Shown here in pieces: positions 18,709 to 30,414 of a stretch of DNA of 32,824 bases. The first letter of the stretch is position 1. Each line of letters opens with the position of its first letter. The notes beneath the pieces are model-generated. The model had not been told where the DNA came from. It searched no databases and saw only the letters and a list, made by a program, of their open reading frames with translations. The DNA is from Phoronis australis (lineage: Eukaryota > Phoronida > Phoronidae). The stretch spans positions 12,079 through 44,902 of the forward strand of contig NMRA01000635.1 of the NCBI GenBank assembly GCA_002633005.1, written 5' to 3'. Made by a program: the position numbers and the translations under genes.

Positions 18709-18981
18709 TTCATCATGTTAAGAATATACCAGTGACTGTCTATCCAGANGATGTTGTTACCCAGTGAAGCAATATAAGATTTGGCATTCCTAGGAGTGTT
18801 CATCATCGCGCTTCCCCGACAGCACGGCTCTTGTACGAAGGCCATGAATAGGGTATTGCGCTCAAGCGTCTGCTGCAGAACCACTGATGGGTTGTTGGCC
18901 CGGTGCAGATTTATCTGCCAGATTTTAACCTCATGATTCATTTCATCATGTTAAGAATATACCAGTGACTGTCTATCCAGA
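18517..18981. repeat. Duplicated contig overlap around N at 18749 (232 bp each)
   Basis: Bases 18517-18748 and 18750-18981 run from GATGTTGTTACCCAGTG to GACTGTCTATCCAGA with a few substitutions. They contain the ORF1 end and ORF2 start twice. The exact length match across the N marks it as an unmerged contig overlap. Confidence 0.95.
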
Positions 18982-20296
18982 CTCCACATAACTCGTGAGT
19001 GGGGAAGGAGCCAGAGAAGATCTGTCACTGGATGGTACAGGTTCAGAAGCCTCAGCAACCTTCCCTACCTCAGTCGTTTCATCACCCACATCCATTTCTG
19101 CTGACCCTGGGGTGGGCACACAGTCAGCTTCCATGTCCGAGGTTGACATCCCTTCTGAGGTCTGGACAGAGGCTTTGGCCCCCTTAATGCTTTTGCCTCT
19201 AGCTCTAAAAAGCACACGCCCAGCAAAGCCGCACCAGGGACGAAAATCCATCCCCCGGAGAACCTGCCAAGCGGACAATGGTAAATCCCTTAGAGGGATA
19301 TTTTGTCGTTGGTTTGATGGCAGTCATTTACACCACATGAACCTTTGTCATATCCAGGTCATCGTTGCACTCCTTAAGGACCACCAAGAACTCATCCTTA
19401 TTAGAGGCAACTTCCTCTGACACATGACAGAAGGCCTTGAACACAGGAGGTAGATCGCCTGGACACATCATGTGGTACCCTGACCTGTGAGAGTCAAGAC
19501 CATCAGGAGTAATTTCCTTACACTCAAGTTTGACCCAGTCAAGGGTAGCTGAGTTGTCACAGGCAATCGCCAGTTTGCCCTTTTCAAGTCTCACTGACTT
19601 AATACGAAGCGGGACACGGGCTCTCTGAGGACTGACAAATGCCATCTGTAGTCGGTGCTTCAGACGCTTAGCCTCGTCCTCATTTAGTGGTGGCTCACCA
19701 ACCTTTGCAGCCACATAGACACTAAGGTCTTTCTTAGCCACACTAGCATAAGGTAATTTATCCACTTTAGCCACTTTGGTGGGTGGTTTTCAGGATGTCC
19801 CAGGAGTCGAGCTGTCAGACTTAGGGCGCTTAACATCCTGCTGAACATCGATTTCTAGGTTTTCAAGCTTCTTCTGAGCCGCCTGGCGAGCCCGCTTTGT
19901 CTTCCGCCTAGCAGCAGCAGAGAGACGGTGGGAGCTGCCATCAAGCCCAGTTGAAGTCTTTCCGCCACCATTCGCTCCGTGAGGAGTGTCCGGGGCAGGT
20001 TTGGGGTTCGCGTCAGCAGCCACCCTAGCCGCTTTCACAAGCTTGGTAATCTCACTTTCCACTCTCATAGAAGAGTCCAGTGATTTCCCAGAGCAAGCGT
20101 CCACAGTAGGGGGTGCTTCCACTTGCCTTATAGAAACTCCTAGGGAGGAGCCTTTGAGGCGGACGTCCGTGGCCGCAAAGACCACATTCGACTGCCCTGT
20201 GCACTGGTCACTTGAACCCTGACCAGGGTGGGTTATTGGTTTTCGCTGTGGATCCATATAGCAAGTATAGGTTATGATTCTGGTCTGCATCCGCAT
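18973..20296 (-). pseudogene. Non-LTR ORF1 (nucleic-acid-binding type), broken
   Basis: The start at 20296 leads into a Ser/Pro-rich segment and a basic stretch (RLSAAARRKTKRARQAAQKK), then a TGA at 19790-19792. The same frame resumes with LPYASVAKKDLSVYVAAK and DNSATLDWVK and ends at 19328. The rest (QVLRGMDFRPWCGFAGRVLF) is in another frame from 19278 to a TAG at 18973, so at least one frameshift lies at about 19280-19330. The conserved second half resembles the DUF4780-type domain seen in ORF1 or cellular copies of such elements; this assignment is from memory of the family. ORF2 begins about 30 bases after the TAG. Confidence 0.75.
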
Positions 20297-21080
20297 TCAC
20301 CCTATCCATAAGGTGGCAACAAGGCCCAGCCAAAGGCTTTCCTGCATCCGCAAACCAATAGGATCTGACACTGGTTTCAACAGCTCCCTCCCCTGGTTCC
20401 TCCAAGCGAAAGGGCTTCTGCTGCAAATGGACTACACAGGTTCAGTATGTCTACCTCCAAGAGCCAGAACCTCGCAACCTCCCTGGGTTAATCGTGCAGA
20501 GGCTTGTCCCCTAGTGCAGCAGGCGCTACTCCGTGCACCGCGGTTTGCCCAAGATTACTTGATACGCAAAATTCTGTGTTGTTTACCACCAGCCGCAACT
20601 GGCTTAAGACTCAAGAACCAGGGTATTAGTTCTCAAGGATTCCCGTGTCACCTGACCGGAGACAAGGGGTATCAATCGGACCTCAAGGGGTCAAAGTCAA
20701 GATACTCTTGACCAGGCGCCCCAAAGGGGGATGATTAGGTTAAAGAGGCCTCCCACTCTAGAGCCACTGATCAATCACCCAAGAACAGAGAATGCTGCCA
20801 ACAAGGTTTTCGGCATCTCATATCGTTCGAAACAACAGCGACTGCTAAAGACAGAAAACCCCCTTCCCCAACCCGATCCCGCACAGTTTAGTCTGAGTAA
20901 ACCCAGTCCATGTGTTGCCGCGTGGAGGCACTGCACGAGTCTTGTTGTGGGAGAAGCTATGTACTGACAGTCGGAACTGAACAGAGGCGGAAGCTGAAAG
21001 CAGAGCACTAAGCAGAGCTAGATACTACTACTAACTACACTACCACACTAGACGCTAAGCACCACAACCTGAGGTCGAAA
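20297..21080 (-). other. Probable 5' untranslated region of the non-LTR element
   Basis: No element ORF extends here and no host exon is evident. The GC content and style match ORF1 more than the AT-rich DNA beyond 21100. The exact 5' end cannot be set from one copy. Confidence 0.5.
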
Positions 21081-21364
21081 CCACCAACACACATTGATGG
21101 GTATAGTAATGATCTATGATTTCACAGTTTTGAAAGACTATTGACCCTACAAAACCATACTTTCATGTTCTTAAAACGCAAATAAGTTGTTTATGTACTG
21201 GTTTAGTTTAAGCGTCTTGAAGGAAAGAAGCTCCGAACAAAATATATAAGAAAGTAAGATAGTGATCATGAAGAATGCATTTAGAAAATGTGGCTGCTAA
21301 TAAATGGGGTTTTGGTTATGTTTCTCATTTAATAAGTTGCATTTTCAGATTTCCATACCACAAA

Positions 21365-21640
21365 AATGTGGCTGCAGCCATTAAAACTAACATTCTAAGT
21401 GACCCAGGACCAAAGATACTGAGGAAAAGGTATTTTACGGGCGCCATTTTTAAAAATCCAAGATGGTCGTTAAGATGGCAGCCAATGAAATTAAAATTTC
21501 CAGTTCCTTGTACTGAGAAATGCAGATGAAGCCATAAAAATCAACATTCTAAGTGACCCAAAAGCAGAGGTATTGGGCAAAATCCATATTACCAGCGCCA
21601 TTTTTGAAAATCTAAGATGGCCGCCAAAATTGGAATAAAT
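21365..21640. repeat. 154-bp tandem duplication with ATGGCxGCC blocks
   Basis: CATTCTAAGTGACCCA occurs at 21391 and 21545. Each copy continues to GCGCCATTTTT.AAAAT and CAAGATGG or TAAGATGG. CGCCATTTT and AAGATGGC are YY1-like cores and also form a small inverted repeat within each unit. Confidence 0.8.
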
Positions 21641-22200
21641 TATTTTCTGATTTGTCATTGCATGAGGTTTCCTAAAATGTTTACTTTCCACTTTCTCGAA
21701 AAAATTCCAACAAAATTACACAACAAAACTGTCTATAAGTTGACAACATACAATGCAAATAATGCTAAACACAACAATACCCTAGTTTATGCCGATTCTA
21801 GCTTCCTTAAAGTTCTCTCATAAGCAATGACACACATCGAATTTATGAAAAGAAGTTACAGAATCGGCAGAAGCCGATGTTTGTTCAACAGCACATGCCG
21901 AACGAGGCAAACAATTTAGAGTTATTTTTTCCTTTTACGTTTATCAATACATTAAATTTGCGAGACGCGAGATCAGCGTAAGCCACAAGAAAATGAAATG
22001 ATTTACTATTGGTGCACACACTCGCGTGAGTTTCAATTAAATCTGTTGAGATGCTTTCAACACTGTAAAAAGAAGACTTGGAAATGTTACTTCTGGCGTT
22101 AAATCAGCTTTCTGATAAATAGCGGGTCCCGTCATTCTTCTGGTCTCGTTAATCTCATCGTTGAGCCATATCTCGGTTACGACCAAACTCATTAATATTT

Positions 22201-22214
22201 AGGTCACGTGACCT
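22201..22214. promoter_or_regulatory. Perfect palindrome AGGTCACGTGACCT (E-box)
   Basis: This 14-base perfect palindrome contains GTCACGTGAC, an E-box of the TFEB/USF type, and also reads as two inverted AGGTCA half-sites 2 bases apart. The region 21650-22790 shows no gene. No transcription start is visible nearby, so function is only possible. Confidence 0.35.
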
Positions 22215-22796
22215 GTGAAATCGCAGCAATAAGAACTATTTTAGATCGATTTGTAACGTTAAGTGGCCCCAATCAAAACTTGTAAGGTCGCGATGCTCTC
22301 GATTAATATCACATACTTTTCAGTGTTGCCAGCAATTTTACAGCGTGTTTAATGTTAATTAGTCTTAGCTACACAGAAGAAGAAAATCATTAAATTTTCC
22401 CATCAAACCTTTAAAGCCTAACTTCAACGGAATTTTGTCATTTTATATGTATTGGGCTAACCAGATAATCCTAGCAAAGCCTTAGCAAAAAGATAATCAC
22501 GCAAATGTAGTCCCGTCATATGATAGGTGGAGTTGCCTTTTCGTGCCATATTGCGTCACCACGAGATTCCAGCACAAGAAAACTAAAGGTTATTAATAGT
22601 GCCTGTACGGAAGAATGGGGCAAAATGCAGTAATCTGGGAACATGACTTGTCACGAATTTTGAAATTGGTGTCGTATTATTATCTTCTGAGTTGACATAA
22701 TTCCAAAAAAATGTTGCGTCAAGACTCTCTCTTTTAAAAAACCAAAACAAGCAAATTGTCTCAACTTTTTCGCCTTTCTTTATTCAGAAAATTAGC

Positions 22797-23205
22797 CAGG
22801 TTCCAGGGCCAGGTCTCCAATCTTTTTACTCGAAATTAGGTTTGACATTTTTTACTCTACTTTTGGGCGAACTCAAGATAAGTGTCTATTATTCTGTGCT
22901 CGAGTACACAATAACTTACGTAGATAATTTATTGCCCTTAGTTCACAGTTTGTAAACCCAATATTAAAGCAATAAGTTTGAGTTTGAACTCGAAATTTCG
23001 AGTTTTTACTCGAGTTTGTAGCACGAATATAAGAGTCTTCAAGGGCAAACTTGAACTAGAAACTCCTATGCATAAACTATAATGTATTCGAGCACAGTCT
23101 GATATTCCAATTATCTTAAGTTCGCACACAAGGAGCAGAGAAATTGCCAAAAATAGTTTCGAGTTCATTTCGAGTACAAAGATTAGAGACCGGGCCCAGG
23201 TTTAA
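22797..23205. mobile_element. Foldback (long inverted-repeat) element, ~400 bp
   Basis: The sequence folds on a centre at 22995/22996. The innermost AACTCGAAATTTCGAGTT (22987-23004) is a perfect palindrome. Matching blocks occur in order outward on both arms: TTGCCCTT, TGTGCTCGAxTACA, GCGAACT.AAGATAA, ATCTTT.TACTCGAAA and CCxGGGCCxGGTCTC. The arms are about 200 bases and imperfect. It has no coding capacity and is probably a non-autonomous foldback/MITE. Target duplication not identified. Confidence 0.8.
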
Positions 23206-23356
23206 TAAAAGTCTTTAAAAAATATCTGAACAAAAACAAATGCTCTTACTGTTTACATTCGTGCATTTCAATTCACCGCAGAACAAACTTAACGTAAGTA
23301 ACTAAGTTTTAGTATTATTTATAATTTGCTTTCGTTTACTACTTCCACTGGTCACA

Positions 23357-23404
23357 AGGTCATGTAGCGCAATTCATAGGTCATGCAGCGTCATTCAGAG
23401 GTCA
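23357..23404 (+). promoter_or_regulatory. Three AGGTCA half-sites spaced 21 bp apart
   Basis: AGGTCA occurs at 23357-23362, 23378-23383 and 23399-23404 with related spacers (ATGTAGCG and ATGCAGCG), i.e. a 21-base tandem repeat carrying nuclear-receptor half-sites on one face of the helix. Function is unproven. Confidence 0.4.
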
Positions 23405-24175
23405 AAATGCTACGCAACACTGAATACAACAAAATATGACAAGTATAGATACTCAAAGTTTTTAAGAGCATGTTTGCGAATGTACTAGACTGAGGGTGAT
23501 AAACGCTATGTCACAGATTCTCTTTATATTTTCTGAGTGATGACACCGGCCCCACTGACTCCAGACCACCTTTATTTTTTTCAAAACGCCTCATTTTGGT
23601 TTCCATGGATATTATTTGTTTCCGGCAAGTTTTGAGTCTGGAGGCAGTTGAGTTTTAGTAAAATTTCGACAGTTACGTTACGCAGTGGAAGTAACGTTGA
23701 AACATTTAACTTGTGTCACTGATCAGGTGTTACCTTCAACTACTTTATTCATGCAAAGATTTCGATAATTTTTGTCTGTTTTAGAGCCGCATAAGGTGAG
23801 TACTTTTAGTGATTTTTGAAACTGTCAAAATAGGCTAAATTCGTATACCGATATCTCAGCTGGCACAGGTTTCAGAACATTTTAGTATAAACCAATGTGT
23901 GGACCTATCTTAGACATACAAAATAAGACAAAAAAATCTTCTGGCCCTAACGGATTTCACGTCATTTGAAGTCGAAAGTAACTGGTGATTACGCCATTTC
24001 ACCACAACGAGTAATGCCGACAAACTTCAAAAAAGTGAATATTTGCTACTAGTTGGCCCGCAAACTGCGAATCAATTGAACATTTATCAAATTTTGTATT
24101 TTCTAGGCAACGAGGATTCTCTACTTTATTTCTGAAAAGTGCTCGCAGTCATGGAATTAGGATACTTACTAGACA

Positions 24176-24331
24176 CAGGGGTGGATCCAGGATTTTGAGT
24201 TAGGGGGCCAGGGCAGAGTATTAGCCAGGATTTTGCCAGTCAGACATTCGCACTCCCCTTCTGCCAAATGGAATCTGGTACAATTTTAGGGGGTCCATGG
24301 CCTCCTTGGCCCCCCTCTAAATCCGCCACTG
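24176..24331. mobile_element. 156-bp MITE with 5-bp target duplication
   Basis: It begins CAGGGGTGGATCCAG and ends AAATCCGCCACTG, an imperfect terminal inverted repeat (CAGxGGxGGATxxAG). It is flanked by AGACA at 24171-24175 and again at 24332-24336. There is no ORF. The termini resemble CAG..CTG hAT-like ends, but hAT elements make 8-base duplications, so the superfamily is open. Confidence 0.8.
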
Positions 24332-25984
24332 AGACAAACTGCAGTAGTTTTGACAGGACACCTTTTGCGAGAGTCAAATCTCACAGGTTTTACTAAGCTC
24401 AGTATTTTATTTGCACGGCTAAAAAAACAAAACACCGCCGATAAACCATTTTAATAACATTTTCCCTTCAAAAATCGTGGTTGCTCCCTCCCTTCTTGCG
24501 ACTTTACAAATCTTACAGTGTTGTATGAACAATATCATTTATTTTTGGTTTTATCTGTGATTGTCCAAAGAAGATGCTTACTGTGAGTTAGCTCTGGAGT
24601 GTGTCTGAACAAACGTTCTTTTTAAGGAATCTTCAAGTGGTTTTGATGCAGGGAGTTGAATATGGGGGACAGTGTCAGGATGAAAGATTCAATGGCAATT
24701 ACGGGCAAAGGCAAAACCACTGGTGACCAGATTTCCGTGGACGTTATGTAGCCGCCAGTGCCCCAATAACTTTTCTTTTTAGAGTGGTATGGCTGGCTAG
24801 TGTTATCATTTTCCTATCTCTATGCAGTTTGTTGCGTCTGATACAGGTGAAAAATGGGAGACTGTCAAGTAGCAATGGGGGCTGACTACATGGAACCAGC
24901 TACCAGTGCGAAGATTTTTCATCAGCGCAGTGGGAGGCACAAAAGAACATAGTTGAATGAGTGTGTGTGACTAGCGAGAAGTTTAAAGAAGTGAATTCAA
25001 ATTACTTCCTAGTCCTCCAGAGGGGAAAGGTATCCTGTTTCAGTGATGCATGTGAATGTTTAAGAACCGATTGAATCACAATTTATTGGACAAACTTCAT
25101 CACCTCATCTAGTTGAACAAGTTTTGTGGTAGACGAAATAACCGAATTCTGGAATTATGTAATATAGCCGTTAAACGCAAACAGCATCACGCTAAACTTT
25201 GATCCATTGAAAATGTCTCCAAGGGCTACTTTGCCGGGGTCGTTTATAATTTTTAACGTTATGTAAAATGAACAAAGTTCGTGGTGAAAAGTGCCACCAC
25301 CATAATGGAGCGTTTGTCCAAGGGGGTCGGGGGTTACGTACGACCTTATAATCTAAATTGGTTAACTTCAAAACGTCAAATATCAGAAAGGATTGATCAA
25401 ACTTATATGAAACTTTTATAAACTATGCTGACAAAACTCATTTTACGTTCTAAAGTGTAAATGTTAAGGGGAAAGGTGTCGTTAAAAATACCAGTGAGTC
25501 ATTTTAGTCCGCCCATTCTGTTCCGAATCGACCACTTTTTGGTAAAATGCGAATGGGACACGTGTTGAATAGGAAAAGTCGTAAATTCAGCTTACTGAGT
25601 ATATTAGCCTCCTTACTTGAGTTTCTGAGTGATTAACTAAGGCTTCGATTTAAATTCACATCTTACCAGCAGATTCTGTTTTCATCGTCACTCAGGTTCC
25701 ATTTTCTTTAAAAAATTAAGTAAATTTTCTTCGTTGCACAGTGAAGCAGACGACGGAAACGGAGTCGTAGTGCGCAGCGCCACTGCCGGTCGCCTGGGAT
25801 ATCGCGGGAGAGCCTATACTTAGCTATACTTCCGTTACGAATAAGCCGCGTTCCGAATTTGACACTTGAAATTGGATCTGAGCCCCCCACCCCAACCCTA
25901 AAACTGCACACATTTCAATCTTGTTTCATCCGTATAATTTTAATTATCGGGGTTAATTAATAAACTCAACATTTCCCTACGCTC

Positions 25985-26012
25985 TTGCTNCCCCCCCCAA
26001 ATCCGCCTATGA
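25985..26012. repeat. Broken end of a second MITE-like element at N 25990
   Basis: After the N come a C-run and CAAATCCGCCTATG, close to the right end of the 24176-24331 element. The N lies just where the C-run starts, so the body of this copy may have been lost in assembly. The surrounding 24340-26700 contains no gene I can support. Confidence 0.5.
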
Positions 26013-26289
26013 CACGACAACGGACTGTTTGCAGAAGCCGAGAAAAAGCCGATTAAACTGGGACGAGTGGTAGTCTCAGTCGGTTCATTATTCGATGAAA
26101 TCTTGTTTTCGGTGCACATAACTTATACAAGCCTTAACTATGTTAGCTATTTTAACATTCATTCGCAATGTCAACTGATTTTGCTGTGTTTAATTAACTT
26201 AATTATCATTGAAACGTCCCTTTACAACCCAACTGTTACTATTGTTTACGACCACCTGTAGCCTGCACACGTCACGTGCTGGGAGACTG

Positions 26290-29190
26290 ATACGAAATCG
26301 AGTAAGAAATTGATGACAAAAATCGAATCGGTGGTTAAAGCCTGTCTAAAAATTTTGAACCTAAATCACACTGGGAGGCACTCAACACAACAAATGCACA
26401 GATGAGTGACAACTCCAGAGAATACCAACTAACACCATTTAACCATAAGAGTAATGAAATTCAGTCTGGTATTGAAACTACTGTTTGGTTTTGAGTATTC
26501 AAATTGTTTTATTAAACCATATAAAAATAATAAATGTAGTACAATACTATGGGTTTGATTAAAAAATTAAGTTTACTCTTGTGATGTTTAGTGAAAAAGC
26601 AAAATATAAAATATGAATTGCACACACATAACTGGTGAATAGAAAATTTCACCAAAAACCTCAATTTATGTTAAGTGACCGACTTTATGGACAAAACAGG
26701 CAGATGAACATGACTAGCTATCAAACAACTTCAGTCTTTTACAATATCAACACAGATACCTTTTTGCAATCTTCAGCGAATGATTTTGTACAATTTAGTG
26801 AATAGCCAGAAACACCTGACAAAGTACAAAACACCAGCAGCATTATATTTTCCATAACCTGCTGTGTTGGTTTCCACATCCCTGTAACTAAGCCGACAGC
26901 CACTAGGCACAGTCTGTCTTTACCTCTTATGTAAGTCATTTCGAGCCACTCAGTGTTCAAATGCCATTAGATTCGATGCGATAAATTTATTAGACATATA
27001 TAGTCCATAAAGAAATATATACCTGTGTATAATATATACTAATACAAAACTTAAGAAGGATATAATCAGGATCAGAATACAAACAAATCAACCAAAACCA
27101 ATGCATTTGAGAACAATGGTGTATCAACTCTACATACGAAAGGATATCTAGGCTAACAGAAACAGCCCTGACAGCACTGGAAGTCATAGGTGGCACAAAG
27201 TAGGCCTGTACTTGTAAATTTAGAGAATCACAAAACTCTTATGAATGCATTGTGACACACATGGAATACAAAATTTATTAAATGTAAGGGATTGATACCT
27301 CCACCATAAAAGGTGTACACAATAAGGTAAACAGCTTTTACAGGAGAGCCAATTAAGAAACTTAGAAGTGAAACATGAACAATGGGTCACCATATGACTC
27401 CATGTGAACACTATGTAAGATGAGTTGAGCACTCGTGCATGTGAAAACATGTAAAGCACGTAAAATTATATAAAAAGCATTCCAGTAGCAAAATACTAAT
27501 GCTGCCATTGTACACTACAAAAATATTCATCTGAATATGACTAATACGTAGAGACTGCATAAGTCGACTGTACTTCCTGTACATTTCAAATCACAAAGTC
27601 TGATCAGCCATGAATATCCCATACATTTCAAATCACAAAGTCTGACCAGCCATCAATATCCAATACATTTCAATGTTAGCTCAATGTCTTAAATAATCTG
27701 AATACTTAGGTACAAATCAATCATTACATCCCAGCTGATAAATGTCAGTCACATGGTCACAGTTAAAATCTCACAAATTTGAACAAAAACAATTACCAGA
27801 ATTGCGGGCTTTCTACACATTTCTGAATACTCACAATGTTCAAAATTTTGTTTCCCAATAATTAAGGTAACACAAGAAAATATGCACACAGAGATGCAGA
27901 TGCACATGCAAGCACAGAAAGACGCAAATGCAAATGCTCATAAACGTTTCTAAGAATACAGGATTAAAAAATATTCCCACTACATCACAACCACAAAGAA
28001 AATATTTCAAAATAACTTTGTCTTTTCTTTTGATTCATAGCTGAATTTTCCAACAACACAAAACAGACAAGGGTGCCTGCACACACAGAAGACAGGCTGG
28101 TGGTGGCTGAAAATATCAACCTTGGAGTAAGTTTGTGGACAGTCAAGAATCCTTAAGAACATTTGATCCTGAGGTAGAAGGCAAATCAAAGTAGCTCATG
28201 AAGTCACGTAACACTGAATGAAACAGTAAATATGTCCATAGGTGTGCGACGTTGCCATCTATTGGCAATATGAAGAATAGCAAAGTGGGATAGCAATTCC
28301 ATACCATCCTTAAATTTGCTGGGATTTCTAAACTTATCTTAGGACTGTGCAGCCCCCTCCAGTCTTGCGTTTTTAGCAAATGCCCCTAATGACCCTTCTC
28401 AAATCTCCAGCTCAGCTAATGTACTCTGCAGCCACAAGTTATGAGTGAACTTTCACATGTGTCAAGCTGCAACATAAGAAGCAACTGGCAATATAGTAAG
28501 TAATTCTTGGGCCATTTGAAAACACCTAGACATATGTTTGTGAACCACTTATCTCATTAATCCTGAATAATCCTTACAGGTAAGGCACTAAGGTTAATCA
28601 AGCTCAGCATGCAGTTTTATTCAAACAAGGTCAATATTATTTAAGCTTTTTGGGCTTGTTGGAAGTTCCACACTAAGCTTACATAAACTTATTAACAGTG
28701 TGGCAGACTTTTCTATTTTCATCCACTTTAGATTACCACATGAGCTATGTTGTGACTGGTGGGATGTGTTTATTTTTCATCACCAGTTAGAAAACAAGTT
28801 TTGCTTGTTGGTGGAATTTACTAAAGATGATCAGCTTAAATTTTGTAAGAGATCAGTAGTCTTCAAGCTTATCCAACTATAATTATTAAGCAAGCACAGA
28901 ATTTCAAGCTTGGAAAAGAATTCTAAATAAGTAGACATGCTAATAAGCTTAACCAACCTTGGTCAAATTTAGCTATTGAGTACTTTTACAAGATTTCCAA
29001 TTTTAGTTACGATAATATTATTAAGATGCAACGTTTCAATTTGAGTAGTTGATACAATTACAGCTGGTTATGCAATTTCTGAAACAGATTGTGATAATAT
29101 AACACTAAAATGGAGATGCTATTTGAAATGCTGGTGTTGGAGAAAGTGGGCTGACTGTCTTGAGGAAAGTCACTAGATTGGGTGCAATGC
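26290..29190. other. AT-rich non-coding stretch downstream of the phosphatase gene
   Basis: No exon with coherent splice sites and homology was found. Part may be the phosphatase 3' untranslated region (minus strand), but no polyadenylation site can be chosen. It holds a 42-base tandem repeat at 27581-27673. Confidence 0.5.
27581..27673. repeat. 42-bp tandem repeat, 2.2 copies
   Basis: ACATTTCAAATCACAAAG starts at 27581 and 27623, and a partial at 27665; the units continue TCTGAxCAGCCAT.AATATCC. Confidence 0.92.
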
Positions 29191-29201
29191 TTCTCTCATC
29201 A

Positions 29202-29276
29202 TCACTTGAAGTTGGAGTAAGTTTGATAACTCTCAATAAAATTCAAGACTGCATCATAAATCATCTTGTACTGGAT
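29202..29276 (-). CDS. Receptor-type protein tyrosine phosphatase, last coding exon
   Basis: On the minus strand, acceptor TTTATTCCAG precedes 29276. The exon reads IQYKMIYDAVLNFIESYQTY, then SNFK and a TGA stop (29204-29202). It matches the last helix of a PTP domain (EQYxFxYxxxxxxI) and the short tail ending Y-A/S-N-F-K seen in PTPRA/PTPRE-like receptors. It starts in phase 0, as required by the exon ending at 30415. The product would be a transmembrane phosphatase removing phosphate from tyrosine in signalling proteins; this exon closes its membrane-distal domain. Confidence 0.85.
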   Translation of the reverse strand: MQYKMIYDAVLNFIESYQTYSNFK

Positions 29277-29570
29277 CTGGAATAAAGACAGATACAACAT
29301 GAATTGATATAAATTCTTTGCAGAGGAAAAATAACAACAAGACACTAATTTGTGCTTTTTAAACCTCTGCTTGTTTTCTCCTGTAACATCATGGCATTCA
29401 GAGCATGACAGTGTTTTCTCATTCACTGACTTTATCAGACGTAAAGGGTTGTGAGCCTGTGATAACATCTAGCTTCTTTGTTAACTGCCAAGCACAGTCT
29501 TTTGTCTGGTATGACAGCAGGCAGGGAAATTATCTACCTTATGGCTTAGTACAAACCACATGTGAATACA

Positions 29571-29605
29571 GTCAAACCTAGAACGAATTGGTACTTTCAG
29601 AAAGA
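29571..29605. repeat. Possible Tc1/pogo-like terminal inverted repeat remnant
   Basis: CAGTCAAACCTAGAACGAA resembles the CAGT.AAACCTC...ACGAA ends of pogo/Tigger-type elements. No partner terminus was found nearby, so this is only a remnant at best. Confidence 0.3.
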
Positions 29606-30414
29606 ATAGATTGTCGTAACTTCGGTCGCAGTTGGGCAATTTTGGCGATTCAAAAAATAAACATGATCACCATTTGACGAGGATTTCAAAAATGCTATTG
29701 GTTTATGCTCAAATATGTTATAACTTAACTTTTATATCTAACAGCACAGCCTAGTCAGGCTAGGTACTATCTGATTGGAGATTAGAGCAATTATTGAACA
29801 AAAGAGAACTGGCCCTCCAAACATAAATGCCAGAATGGAGTTAATCAGTCGTGTACGATATTGACTACAGGGGTCAACTTCCCAACTTATTGTTGGGCTA
29901 TAGAATCGATCAAGTTGGGAGCAATGGGAAAACGCCGTCTTTTGGGGGCTTACCTATCAGCTGAAAATGTAGACTTTGAGAATAATCAACTGACATTGAT
30001 AAACAATCCAGCTCATTGCAAATGCACAATATTTCACTGTTGCAGTAATTCTGTACAGATGTAACACATGAGGTTGAGTTCACTATTGCAATATACACTC
30101 TCTCAATTTGGCAGGAACCATTCTAGTGACGTCCTACACCTTTGTGGCAAATTTCATTAAAATCCAGCATATCAAGCAGACAACAGAACGCCAAGCAAAG
30201 TGACAAAAATAAGTGACCACGTGTGTGTTTGTATGTGCGTGAGCGTGTATATGTTTATGAGCACTTAAAAATGTTGTAACCCTAATTCACGGTTTTTAGT
30301 CGCTAGTGATGAGTCCATAATGGACCTGCCATCAATTTCAATTTTGTGTTGGCCAGAAATACAAAAAACTTTAACATTTGATTGAAACACACACATCAAC
30401 TTGATGCCACTTAC

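Larger units (their letters stand above)
14865..21080 (-). mobile_element. Decayed non-LTR retrotransposon, I/Jockey type (ORF1 + EN-RT-RNaseH ORF2)
   Basis: On the minus strand the order is 5' untranslated region (about 20297-21080), ORF1 (20296-18973), ORF2 (18941 or 18708 to 14981) and a short 3' tail to about 14886. An apurinic-type endonuclease, RT, RNase H and a Cys/His tail point to the I superfamily. Nonsense codons, frameshifts and single-N joins at 15304, 16629, 17913 and 18749 break it. Both outer borders are approximate: the 5' one is placed where element-like sequence gives way to AT-rich DNA, and the 3' one at a run that is A-rich on the plus strand, hence T-rich in the element's sense. 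No target duplication was found. Confidence 0.85.

Noticed and set aside
18995-20967. Plus-strand frames across the ORF1 and 5' region of the non-LTR element (18995-19420, 19986-20222, 20274-20711, 20731-20967)
   Set aside because: They are antisense shadows of ORF1 and its leader with no independent motifs.
23640-23800. Possible non-coding first exon ending at a GTGAGT donor near 23796
   Set aside because: A GTGAGT after GCCGCATAAG is suggestive, but no promoter, open frame or downstream exon supports it.
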